From positions 1-64,000 of the forward strand of contig CAMUML010000018.1 in the NCBI GenBank assembly GCA_947089855.1: DNA of 64,000 nucleotides, in the 5' to 3' direction. Each line of letters starts with the position of its first letter. Positions within the stretch are counted from its first letter, which is position 1. This document shows, piece after piece, positions 1 through 8,273 of this stretch. The DNA is from an uncultured Eubacterium sp. (lineage in GTDB: Bacteria > Bacillota > Clostridia > Lachnospirales > Lachnospiraceae). The notes below the pieces were generated by a model. It searched no databases and had not been told where the DNA came from. It saw nothing but the letters and a program-made list of their open reading frames with translations. The position numbers and the translations under genes are program-made.

Positions 1-60
1 GTAACTTATTAACTCTATAGCTCTTGTGGCTATATCATTATTATACTAGGAGGAATCAAT

Positions 61-1125
61 TTGAAAAAACGATTAGCAATCATATTATCTGCTGCCTGCC
101 TGCTGACTGGGTGCGTAGGCAATAAAACGATCAAAACGGGCAATAAACCGCTGGCTAATGCTGTCTATAACAATGACTCTGTGTCTTTGGCGCCTTATAC
201 TGGCCTTAAGGCAGAAAAAAAAATATATGATGTCAGTGACGAAGCCGTAGAGCAGCAGATCCAGGAGAATCTGCGGGAATTTGCAGAATACAAATCAGCC
301 AACCGTGCTTCCCGAAATGGAGATTTTGTTTATACGGACTATACCGCTTCGATCGACGGCTCTATTTCGGAGCAGGAAGACAGTTATTATTTCACACTTG
401 GAGAAGCTGAATACGGCACTGAATTTGATGAAAAACTTACTGGCGTTTCTGCTGGCGACCAACTAAATTTTTCTATTGCATTTGGTGAAGATGCTCCAAA
501 CTCTGAATGGGAAGGCAAAACCGTGGATTTTGAAATAGATGTCACAGACGTCCAGATTGAAATCCTGCCAGATGCCGATGATGCGTTTATAAAAGAAAAC
601 ACAAAATATGAAAATTATGAGGCTTTTGCTTCTGCTGCACGCCAGACAGTTGCCGACAGTTATGCAGCAGACAGCGATAATGAACTGAAGGAAAACCTAA
701 TTGACCAGGTCATAAGTGCTTCCAGCATTTTGCAGTATACAAAAGAAGAATATAATACTGCAAAAGATGACATGGAAAATATGTATATGGGATATGTTGA
801 CATGTTCGGAACAGACCTGGAATCCCTTTACGAAACATTGGATATGACAGAACAAGAAATCGAAGAAGAGATCCAGTCCTTGCTATACCGCACGCTTGTA
901 ATTGACGCTATTATTGAAAGCGAAAATCTTTCATTGAGCGAAAAAGACTATGAGGACGGTATTGCCTATTATATGAAAGAAAATGACTATGATTCAAAAG
1001 AAGAATTTATGGAAGCTTATGGGGAAGAGGAAGTACGTGGCCAGTTGACAGAAGATATGGTCTTGAACTTTTTGAAAGAACATGCTGATATTACGGAAGT
1101 GAAAGCAGTCCATGAAGACAGTTAA
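61..1125 (+). CDS. Trigger-factor-like (FKBP-type PPIase) lipoprotein
   Basis: Start is TTG, preceded by AGGAGG at the right distance. The N-terminus is a lipoprotein signal: two lysines and an arginine, a hydrophobic stretch, then a lipobox LLTGC with Cys18 as the acylation site. About residues 85-165 look like an FKBP-type peptidyl-prolyl isomerase insert (GDFVYTDYTASIDG, then a GTEFDEKL and GKTVDFEI pattern as in trigger factor), and the rest is helical and acidic like the trigger factor C-terminal chaperone arm. The ribosome-binding N-domain of true trigger factor is absent, so this is probably an exported, membrane-anchored foldase or chaperone rather than Tig itself. The substrate is unknown. 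It is a single gene; upstream genes lie outside the window. Confidence 0.8.
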   Translation: MKKRLAIILSAACLLTGCVGNKTIKTGNKPLANAVYNNDSVSLAPYTGLKAEKKIYDVSDEAVEQQIQENLREFAEYKSANRASRNGDFVYTDYTASIDGSISEQEDSYYFTLGEAEYGTEFDEKLTGVSAGDQLNFSIAFGEDAPNSEWEGKTVDFEIDVTDVQIEILPDADDAFIKENTKYENYEAFASAARQTVADSYAADSDNELKENLIDQVISASSILQYTKEEYNTAKDDMENMYMGYVDMFGTDLESLYETLDMTEQEIEEEIQSLLYRTLVIDAIIESENLSLSEKDYEDGIAYYMKENDYDSKEEFMEAYGEEEVRGQLTEDMVLNFLKEHADITEVKAVHEDS

Positions 1126-1149
1126 CCCATCTTTTCGGATACCTCTTTG

Positions 1150-1192
1150 TTTGAAAAAGCATACTGCTATATGCGGGGCATGCTTTTTCAAA
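1150..1192. terminator. Perfect 13-bp inverted repeat between convergent genes
   Basis: TTTGAAAAAGCAT (1150-1162) pairs perfectly with ATGCTTTTTCAAA (1180-1192) around a 17-nt loop. It lies between the end of the lipoprotein gene and the end of spoVT on the other strand, where a shared terminator would be expected. No long T-run follows the stem, but the 3' arm itself contains CTTTTTC. Confidence 0.55.
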
Positions 1193-1250
1193 CGCATTAT
1201 TAAAATATGTGCCCGTTTTTTGCCAGTGCTAGGCATCGAAATAAGGCTGG

Positions 1251-1799
1251 CTACTGCTCCATCTGCCGTCCCAGAAAGCCCGCTGCAGTCATTGCAAGTT
1301 TGCTTTCTGTCTCCCCTATTTTAGTTTTTTCATCTTTATTATAAAGGATTACAGAACCAATTGCATCCCCTTCACAAATAATCGTGCTAATAGCCTGTGA
1401 TGCAAAATCACCATTATCGTCTAATGTTACCCTGACAAACTCGCTTTCTTCTTTACTGGCTACCATGCTGTTCCTGTCTTCAATGACACATTCGAGCTGA
1501 TGGCTGATCGGCTTGCCTTCAAAATCTTTCTTCCCATTCCCAGATGCGGCTATGACATGGTCACGGTCTGTTATACATACCAGCATACCGGTCGTCTGCG
1601 CCAAGGACTCGGCATACTGCCCTGCAAACTCACTCAGCTCCCCAATCGGAGAATACTTTTTCAAAATGATTTCTCCTTCGCGGTCCGTAAATATTTCCAG
1701 CGGGTCGCCTTCACGGATACGTAAAGTCCTTCTGATTTCCTTCGGAATGACAACGCGCCCTAAATCATCTATACGTCTTACAATACCTGTTGCTTTCAT
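1251..1799 (-). CDS. spoVT: Stage V sporulation protein T, AbrB-family regulator
   Basis: Residues 1-50 are an AbrB/SpoVT swapped-hairpin DNA-binding domain (GIVRRIDDLGRVVIPKEIRR, then LRIREGDPLEIF), and residues 55-180 match the GAF-like effector domain of SpoVT. Length of 182 aa is close to the usual 178 aa. In Bacillus SpoVT tunes forespore sigma-G genes. The start ATG is preceded by GGAGG. The gene is monocistronic in this window and lies just downstream, in reading direction, of a SpoVB-type flippase gene. A possible forespore promoter is listed separately. Confidence 0.93.
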   Translation of the reverse strand: MKATGIVRRIDDLGRVVIPKEIRRTLRIREGDPLEIFTDREGEIILKKYSPIGELSEFAGQYAESLAQTTGMLVCITDRDHVIAASGNGKKDFEGKPISHQLECVIEDRNSMVASKEESEFVRVTLDDNGDFASQAISTIICEGDAIGSVILYNKDEKTKIGETESKLAMTAAGFLGRQMEQ

Positions 1800-1841
1800 A
1801 TGAAAAATTCCTCCATTTACAGATTTTACTTTTTCCTCAAA

Positions 1842-1870
1842 TATTATCTGTAATTCGCGCCCTTTTATAC
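1842..1870 (-). promoter_or_regulatory. Candidate forespore (sigma-F/G-like) promoter of spoVT
   Basis: On the minus strand GTATA (1866-1870) is separated by 17 nt from GATAATA (1842-1848). This resembles the sigma-G/F elements (GMATR or GYWTA at -35, CATWMTA at -10) with one mismatch in each. Assignment rests only on similarity and on the known forespore expression of spoVT in Bacillus. Confidence 0.35.
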
Positions 1871-1937
1871 ATTAAGAAATATTCGACAGATATTTTAGAC
1901 TATATTCGTTTTTATTTTTGTCCGTTTTTGGCTGGGC

Positions 1938-3545
1938 TTACCGTACCAGATGCGTTAATTTCCTCCCCCCTGGAATCGACTCTAATTCTTCATCGCTAAA
2001 ACAGCGGATCTGCAAAATCGTTACTCCATAAACAATAATGGCCGTGCCTATTGCAATTACAGCAGCTACATAAATGTTATCAAAAGCCAAATACAGCACC
2101 TGATATAAAGCAAACGCTACAACCCCCATAACAGCGGAAGCCAGCAAAGGTTTTAAAAAAGTATCACGGTATTCCCACCGGTACCCAACCTTCTGGGTAA
2201 TGGCGCGGCAGTTCATAATACTGATGACCAATGGGAAAAGTACGTTGCAAATAACAAGTGCATACACATTTAAATCTGTAAAATATAGTAAAATTCCAAG
2301 CAAGACAACATGGATCGCCAATGAAATAGAGGAGTGTATAACAGGCAGCTTCATAAAATTGTTCCCTTGCAGCACGGAAGTTGTCAAAGTTGACAATGCA
2401 TAAAACACAATCGCACTGGAACCGGTAAGCATCAACAAAATTGCCTGGTACCGGTAAGTAACAAGCCGCGGAAATAGCATCTGCATAATCGGGTCTGCTA
2501 AAACAGACAGGCCAACAGCAGATGGAAACGCGATCACCATATTCACTTTAATTACCTGCGTAATTTTATCATGTACCCCCTGCATGTCATTCTGCATCCG
2601 CGAAAGGACAATACTCGGAATGGTAGAAGCTGCCATTGATGTTGCTATTGCTACCGGCAGGTTTACCAGCTGATTGTACTGTGTATTATATACACCAAGC
2701 AGCGCTGTTTTTATTTTATCTGAATAACCACGTAGCGGCATTATGTTTGAAAACATCAAATCGTCAATGGTAAACCCAATTTGATAAATCGTCTGGCTTA
2801 AAACAACAGGAATAATTGTTAAAAACAGCGCTTTATAAACATGTTTGCTGGACTCTAATTTCTCATTCGGGTTTCCCTTATTCATAAATTGCTTACGGGA
2901 CGACGAAAATAAATACCCCATAAACACGAGCGCTACAAGTGCCCCAGCCAACGTTCCAAATGTCCCACCGGCCGCACCATAGGAGGCCACCTGATCTGAA
3001 GAAGCGTACAATTTCATAAATTGGCGGGTAGCAAATACACTTACAACTGCATTTACAATCTGTTCCAAAATCTGCGAAATAGACGTCGGTACCATATCCC
3101 CATACCCTTGAAAGTAGCCGCGAAACACACCAAGCAATGCTACAATAAAAGTAGTAGGGGCCAAGACACGCAGCGGTTTGGCTAGCCCTGGGTTATCATA
3201 CAGCTTTTCCAGTGCTCCTGCACCGTAAAAAAGGACATTCATTGCCAAAATACCCGCTACAACTGCATAAACCAGTGCATTTGATACCACTGTACGCATA
3301 TTTTGATATTCCCCTTTTGCGAGCCTTGCCGAAATCATTTTTGATACAGCAAGCGGCAGGCTGTAAGAAGATATCGTCAGGGCTATGCCATATATACCAA
3401 ATGCAATTGAATAAAGCCCATTCCCTTCTTCCCCCATCATATTGCCCATTGGAATGCGGTAGACGAATCCAATTAATTTTGTAATCAAACCAGCCCCGGC
3501 CAAAATGCCGCCCTGAAGCAGCATATTTTTCTTTTTTCCTGTCAT
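1938..3545 (-). CDS. SpoVB/MurJ-like polysaccharide flippase (MOP superfamily)
   Basis: A 535-aa polytopic membrane protein of the multidrug/oligosaccharidyl-lipid/polysaccharide (MOP) exporter superfamily, with about 14 membrane segments. The N-terminal pattern GGILAGAGLITKLIGFVYRIP and the GVFRGYFQGYGDMVPTSISQILEQ loop are characteristic of SpoVB/YtgP-type proteins, which flip lipid-linked peptidoglycan or cortex precursors. I place the start at the ATG at 3545 because GGAGGAGGG precedes it at normal spacing; a slightly longer reading frame has no such site. Together with spoVT it suggests a sporulation or envelope role, but vegetative MurJ-like function cannot be excluded. Confidence 0.85.
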   Translation of the reverse strand: MTGKKKNMLLQGGILAGAGLITKLIGFVYRIPMGNMMGEEGNGLYSIAFGIYGIALTISSYSLPLAVSKMISARLAKGEYQNMRTVVSNALVYAVVAGILAMNVLFYGAGALEKLYDNPGLAKPLRVLAPTTFIVALLGVFRGYFQGYGDMVPTSISQILEQIVNAVVSVFATRQFMKLYASSDQVASYGAAGGTFGTLAGALVALVFMGYLFSSSRKQFMNKGNPNEKLESSKHVYKALFLTIIPVVLSQTIYQIGFTIDDLMFSNIMPLRGYSDKIKTALLGVYNTQYNQLVNLPVAIATSMAASTIPSIVLSRMQNDMQGVHDKITQVIKVNMVIAFPSAVGLSVLADPIMQMLFPRLVTYRYQAILLMLTGSSAIVFYALSTLTTSVLQGNNFMKLPVIHSSISLAIHVVLLGILLYFTDLNVYALVICNVLFPLVISIMNCRAITQKVGYRWEYRDTFLKPLLASAVMGVVAFALYQVLYLAFDNIYVAAVIAIGTAIIVYGVTILQIRCFSDEELESIPGGRKLTHLVR

Positions 3546-3765
3546 GGTCCCTCCTCCTGCAGCCATATATCATTGTACATTAGATGCACAGTGCCAGTGA
3601 AGCAGCTCATGCCGCAATGCCTTTTAGCCCCCAACCTATCTTTTAAGAATATCTTTCCAGATTGCCGTATGCTTTATGCCATTTTAATTTCTATAGTATA
3701 ACATAACTTTCCAATTATTTTAAGAATTTTTAAAAGAATAATTGCACTGCAGAACCTGAAGTCTA

Positions 3766-3795
3766 TTGACGGATGACACCGCATTCTTTTATAAT
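3766..3795 (+). promoter_or_regulatory. Sigma-A-type promoter of the D-2-hydroxyacid dehydrogenase gene
   Basis: TTGACG (3766-3771), 18-nt spacer, TATAAT (3790-3795). The predicted transcript start lies about 30 nt before the start codon at 3831, leaving room for the AAAGGGATG ribosome-binding region. Confidence 0.75.
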
Positions 3796-3830
3796 AAAAC
3801 AAATTGTATAGGAAACGAAAGGGATGAATT

Positions 3831-4769
3831 ATGAATATTGTATTTTTAGACGCGGATACGATCGGCAGGGATATTGACCTGGAAATATTTAAGAAACTTG
3901 GAAACATTACTGTTTACGGCTTTTCTACCACAGAACAGATGCGCGGGCGGGTTGCGGACGCCGATGTTATCGTGCTCAACAAAATGCAGGCGAATGCTGA
4001 AACCCTATCAGATGCTACGCATTTAAAACTAATCTGCGTTACAGCCACTGGGACAAACAACCTAGATAAAGAATATTTGGCACAACGCCAGATTGCATGG
4101 CGCAATGTAGCCGGTTATTCTACCGAATGCGTGGCACAGCACACATTTGCACTGCTCTTTTATCTGTTGGAAAAACTTCCTTATTATGATAACTATGTAA
4201 AAAGTGAAGCCTATGTGAATAATACCACTTTTACCCATTTTACGAATGTATTTCATGAACTGAATGGTATGACATGGGGGATTATTGGACTCGGGGCGAT
4301 TGGCAAGAGGGTTGCGCAGATTGCTTCTGTATTTGGCTGCCATATCATATATTATTCGACGACTGGCCAAAACAACCAGCCAGGCTATGAACGTGTGGCT
4401 TTTGATACACTTTTAAGCCAGTCGGATATTATTTCTGTACACGCACCGCTTACTAGCCAGACAGAGGGGCTAATGAACCGTGCCGCTTTCTCACAAATGA
4501 AAAAAGGGGCAATATTTTTAAACCTAGGGCGTGGCCCGATCGTCGTCGAGCAAGACCTCGCCGATGCATTAAATGCAGGAGAATTGGCTGCAGCTGGGCT
4601 GGATGTGCTTTGTGAAGAACCAATGAGTGCTGCCAATCCTTTGCTGCCGATCAAGGATAGCGGGCGCCTGGTGATCACACCGCATATTGCCTGGGCAGGC
4701 GTTGAAACCCGCAGGCGCCTGATGCAGACAATATGGGACCAGATACATGAATTTTCGCTACTCTCCTAA
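3831..4769 (+). CDS. D-isomer-specific 2-hydroxyacid dehydrogenase
   Basis: 312 aa. NAD(P)-dependent oxidoreductase of the D-2-hydroxyacid dehydrogenase family. The Rossmann fingerprint GIIGLGAIGKRVAQIA lies near residues 148-165, the substrate/cofactor loop NLGRGPIV near 230, the acidic partner in CEEP near 258, and the catalytic His in TPHIAW (about His285). The substrate cannot be read from sequence; glycerate/hydroxypyruvate or a related branched 2-keto acid are the usual options. The gene has its own promoter and a terminator that lies inside the converging neighbour, whose 3' end overlaps it by 12 nt. Confidence 0.88.
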   Translation: MNIVFLDADTIGRDIDLEIFKKLGNITVYGFSTTEQMRGRVADADVIVLNKMQANAETLSDATHLKLICVTATGTNNLDKEYLAQRQIAWRNVAGYSTECVAQHTFALLFYLLEKLPYYDNYVKSEAYVNNTTFTHFTNVFHELNGMTWGIIGLGAIGKRVAQIASVFGCHIIYYSTTGQNNQPGYERVAFDTLLSQSDIISVHAPLTSQTEGLMNRAAFSQMKKGAIFLNLGRGPIVVEQDLADALNAGELAAAGLDVLCEEPMSAANPLLPIKDSGRLVITPHIAWAGVETRRRLMQTIWDQIHEFSLLS

Positions 4770-5735
4770 TACCCAGTCCAATCCGGTATGGAAAGACTGC
4801 TGCCCAATCAGCAGTTTTAGTTTTTCCTTTAATACGTCGGATTCTTCTGTAAATGCATCCGCGGTATATAGGCTATTAAGCAGCCCCAAAGCCTCCATGT
4901 ATCGGCTGGAGGCTTTTTTTATCATTTGTGGTACACTGCTATCCGAACAGCTATTTTCAGCCCACGGATTGTGCCATTTTTTATGCTGCAAATTCAATGG
5001 ATCCTCGCTGGATGTGAGATGGTCGCTTGGAATAACAGGCGAGATTACTGGATGGCCAAAAATAATCTGTTCTGCCATTCCAAAAAGATGGCGTTTATAA
5101 TTATGCGGATTGTAGATTAGCCTAGCCCCTATCTGCATAGACAGGATTGCCCTGGATAAAAACGGTTTCCTCAGCTCCAATTCCGGAAAAATATTATGAT
5201 ACACAAAATATAATATATCCGCAACAATCGCCCGCGTATGGGAATCAAACGAAATCGTTTTTCCAGAGGGGAACTGCGATGGCAGGCATTTTGCATAACG
5301 CATAAGCAAAGCGGCATCTATATCCGATTCTAATGCAATATGGCTTGCATACCCCTTTTTCTTTAACGCGTCCCCGCTTCCTGTCATGTAGTATACATAA
5401 GGATGCATTTGTGTATCCAAAATATAGTGGCCAATAAATCCTGACACATAAGACTGTGCAATTTCTTTCTCATCCCCAGCCCAAAACAACTCCGGCGACT
5501 CTATCAGGCAGCTTAAAAAATCCCCTGTCCGGCTGGTATGTGCGATCGACCCCGGCCTGTCTTTCCTAACCTGGGAAGACAGATGGTAGAAAAAAATATC
5601 CGGCCCCTGCAAGCCAAGCTGAAATACCGTTTTATGCCTGCCTATACTCTGTACCAGTGCGCCGCACGCACTTTTGCGTTGCAAATGCCTGAAATTATTC
5701 ACCCCAAACAAGTAATGTGTTGTAAACCCCGGCAA
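4758..5735 (-). CDS. Zinc-dependent phospholipase C-like protein
   Basis: 325 aa. Matches the clostridial zinc-dependent phospholipase C family: it starts PGFTTHYLFG, then has LGLQGPDIFFYHL near residue 40 and the metal-site-like GHYILDTQMHPYVYY near residue 110. I chose the TTG at 5735 because AAGGAGG stands nine nt upstream and because family members begin at PGFTTHY. There is no signal peptide, so a cytoplasmic role is likely and secreted phospholipase activity should not be assumed. The 3' end converges with and overlaps the dehydrogenase gene. Confidence 0.75.
   Translation of the reverse strand: MPGFTTHYLFGVNNFRHLQRKSACGALVQSIGRHKTVFQLGLQGPDIFFYHLSSQVRKDRPGSIAHTSRTGDFLSCLIESPELFWAGDEKEIAQSYVSGFIGHYILDTQMHPYVYYMTGSGDALKKKGYASHIALESDIDAALLMRYAKCLPSQFPSGKTISFDSHTRAIVADILYFVYHNIFPELELRKPFLSRAILSMQIGARLIYNPHNYKRHLFGMAEQIIFGHPVISPVIPSDHLTSSEDPLNLQHKKWHNPWAENSCSDSSVPQMIKKASSRYMEALGLLNSLYTADAFTEESDVLKEKLKLLIGQQSFHTGLDWVLGE
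4888..4920 (+). terminator. Intrinsic terminator embedded in the opposing gene
   Basis: AAAGCCTCCA (4888-4897) pairs with TGGAGGCTTT (4907-4916) around a 9-nt loop, and T continues to 4920. It is a textbook plus-strand terminator for the dehydrogenase gene, located about 120 nt past its stop and wholly within the coding sequence of the converging phospholipase-like gene. Confidence 0.85.
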
Positions 5736-5781
5736 TTTATAGTTCCTCCTTCTAATTCCGTAGACCACGATACTACTTTTA

Positions 5782-6291
5782 CTATTTCTTTTCCAAGCGC
5801 GCTTTCATTGGTTGCCCACCCGTGTCCCTGCCTGGTTCCTGTATGCGTCTTACATATAATTTTACGCCTTTAATTTCATCAACGCAAGCAATTTCACCTG
5901 CTTCAATCACAATGTTATCATCCACACTCCTTGCCGTCCATTCCAACCCATTAAACTCTGCCGTGCCAGTGCCTGCCTGGTTATCAATAAGGGCCGTAAC
6001 TCTGACATTTTTTCCGATTATATCTTCATAATTCGTTCTGATATTGTGTGGTTTTACATATTTAAGCACAAATGGTTTCGTAAAAAACAAAAGTATAAAA
6101 GAAACTGCAAAAAACGCAGCGCCCTGCAACAGCATAGGCACACCTGCTACAGCCAAAATGAATGCCGTTAACGCCCCGCCTGCAAACCAGATACTTGTAA
6201 GCCCAACCGTTATAATTTCCAAAATGATAAAAAATGCTGTTAACGCCAGCCATAAAAAAACCGGAGATAGTAAAAACTCAAAATCTGCCAT
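5782..6291 (-). CDS. NfeD-family membrane protein
   Basis: 169 aa from the ATG at 6291, which has GGGAGG upstream. Three or four hydrophobic helices (about residues 6-85: LWLALTAFFIILEI, AGGALTAFILAVAGV, AAFFAVSFILLFF) are followed by a C-terminal OB-fold (IIGKNVRVTALIDNQAGTG, then GLEWTARS) as in short NfeD proteins. Family members associate with flotillin/stomatin-like proteins in membrane microdomains; no flotillin gene is adjacent here, so the partner is unknown. Confidence 0.85.
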   Translation of the reverse strand: MADFEFLLSPVFLWLALTAFFIILEIITVGLTSIWFAGGALTAFILAVAGVPMLLQGAAFFAVSFILLFFTKPFVLKYVKPHNIRTNYEDIIGKNVRVTALIDNQAGTGTAEFNGLEWTARSVDDNIVIEAGEIACVDEIKGVKLYVRRIQEPGRDTGGQPMKARLEKK

Positions 6292-6422
6292 ACTTGCCAA
6301 CCTCCCTTTTTTATTTGCAGCCACACAGGCTGCCTGGCCTGATATGCTGCTATTGTAATTGTAGCAGCATACACTAAAAAACACAATGTTATCTTTATGG
6401 AAATGTTACAAAAGCCTATCTA

Positions 6423-8273
6423 CTAAGATGCTGCTTCAAACTGTGAATTATATAAATCCGCATAAAAACCATTTTGAGCCAACAATTCTTCATGGCTTCC
6501 CTGTTCGATAATATCGCCGTCTTTCATAACCAGTATTAAATCCGCATCCCGGATGGTGGAGAGCCGGTGTGCAATAATAAAACTAGTGCGTCCCCGCATT
6601 AAGTTATCCATTGCTTTTTGAATACGTATTTCTGTACGTGTATCCACTGATGAAGTCGCTTCGTCTAAGATCAATACTTTATTATCGGCCAAAATAGCCC
6701 TTGCTATTGTAAGAAGCTGCTTTTGCCCCTGCGATACATTGCTTGCATCTTCATTTAATTCCATTTGATAACCGTCAGGCAGGGTTTGGATAAACCGGTG
6801 GGCATGTGCTGCTTTTGCTGCTGCAATTACCTCCTCATCCGATGCATCCAGGCGCCCATAACGGATATTTTCCATAATTGTCCCTTTAAAAAGCCAAGTA
6901 TCCTGAAGCACCATACCAAAACAATCACGTAAATCCCTGCGGTTAAAATCCCTCACATTATGCCCATCCAAAAGGATACTGCCGCTATCCACATCATAAA
7001 ACCGCATTAATAATTTGACCATTGTGGTCTTTCCGGCACCGGTCGGCCCAACAATTGCAATTTTTTGTCCTGGCTCTACATGTGCGCTAAAATCTTTAAT
7101 AATAATTTGATCTTTATTATAGCCAAAACGGATATGGTCAAACTGCACTTCTCCACGGAACTGGCTTAATTTCACTGGATGATCTGCAATCTGGTCCTCC
7201 TCCTCTTCATCCAGAAAATCAAATACACGCTCTGCCGCTGCAGTCATTGACTGGACTTGATTGATTACCTGTGCAATCTGCTGGATTGGCTGCGTAAATT
7301 GTTTTACATACTGGATAAATGCCTGAATATCGCCAATCCCAATTGTCCCCCTAATGGCCAAGATCCCGCCAGAAATAGCTACGCCGACGTAACCCATATT
7401 CCCTACAAAAACCATAATCGGCTGCATAAGGCCCGATAAAAACTGGGATTTCCATGCAGATTCATATAATACCGTATTCGTATCATTAAATTTTTGTATC
7501 GTTTCCCCTTCTTTATTAAATGCCTGGATTACAAGATGGCCGCTATACGTTTCCTCCACCTGCCCGTTAATATGGCCCAAGTATTCCTGCTGGGTACGGA
7601 AATATTTCTGGGAAAATTTAATAACAATGGAGATCAATAATGCGGACACTGGCAAAATTACAATTGCAATTAGCGTCATAAGCGGAGAAATAGAAAGCAT
7701 CATAACCAATGTACCGATTAACGTCGCTGTTGAAGTAATAATCTGTGTCACGCTTTGATTTAGCCCCATGCCAAGCGTATCCACATCATTCGTAATACGT
7801 GAAAGGATCTCGCCATACGTACGGCTTTCAAAATATTTCATCGGCATCCGGTTTATTTTTTCCGATATTTCTTTCCGCATCCGGTAGCAGATTTTTTGTG
7901 AGATGGATGTCATGACCCATCCTTGAAAAAAACTAACTACTGCACTGAATAAGTAAAGCGATAATGTAAACAGCAGTATTTTCGCTATATAATCAAAATC
8001 AATCCCGCCAGTCCCCGCGACTTTCCGCATCAGGCCATCAAACAGCGCATTGGTCGCCTTTGCCATGACTTTTGGCCCTGCTACCGAAAAAACCGTAGAT
8101 ATAGTAGCCATAATCATAACAAATATAATCGCTATTTTATATTTCCCGATATAAGCCAACAGCTTTTTAAACGAACCCCTGAAATTTTTTGCTTTTTCAC
8201 CAGCCCCCATAGGACCATGGCCCATAGGGCCGTGGGCACGCCGTGGCGCCCGAAACTCTTTTTCTTTTTCCAT
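6423..8273 (-). CDS. ABC exporter half-transporter, catalytically complete subunit
   Basis: 616 aa. Six-helix ABC exporter membrane domain (about residues 45-335) fused to an ATP-binding domain (about 370-610). Walker A is GPTGAGKTT, the signature motif is NVSQGQKQLLTIARA (with SQGQ in place of SGGQ), Walker B is KVLILDEATSSVD with the catalytic Glu present, followed by the switch His (IIAHRLST). The N-terminal tail holds a GPMGHGPMG repeat. The start overlaps the stop of the upstream transporter gene (TGATG), so the two are translationally coupled and probably form a heterodimer that exports drugs, lipids or peptides. The MarR-type gene upstream is the likely regulator. Confidence 0.92.
   Translation of the reverse strand: MEKEKEFRAPRRAHGPMGHGPMGAGEKAKNFRGSFKKLLAYIGKYKIAIIFVMIMATISTVFSVAGPKVMAKATNALFDGLMRKVAGTGGIDFDYIAKILLFTLSLYLFSAVVSFFQGWVMTSISQKICYRMRKEISEKINRMPMKYFESRTYGEILSRITNDVDTLGMGLNQSVTQIITSTATLIGTLVMMLSISPLMTLIAIVILPVSALLISIVIKFSQKYFRTQQEYLGHINGQVEETYSGHLVIQAFNKEGETIQKFNDTNTVLYESAWKSQFLSGLMQPIMVFVGNMGYVGVAISGGILAIRGTIGIGDIQAFIQYVKQFTQPIQQIAQVINQVQSMTAAAERVFDFLDEEEEDQIADHPVKLSQFRGEVQFDHIRFGYNKDQIIIKDFSAHVEPGQKIAIVGPTGAGKTTMVKLLMRFYDVDSGSILLDGHNVRDFNRRDLRDCFGMVLQDTWLFKGTIMENIRYGRLDASDEEVIAAAKAAHAHRFIQTLPDGYQMELNEDASNVSQGQKQLLTIARAILADNKVLILDEATSSVDTRTEIRIQKAMDNLMRGRTSFIIAHRLSTIRDADLILVMKDGDIIEQGSHEELLAQNGFYADLYNSQFEAAS

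Noticed and set aside
38..47. TATACT just before the first gene as its -10 element
   Set aside because: It lies so close to AGGAGG that the transcript would start inside or after the ribosome site.
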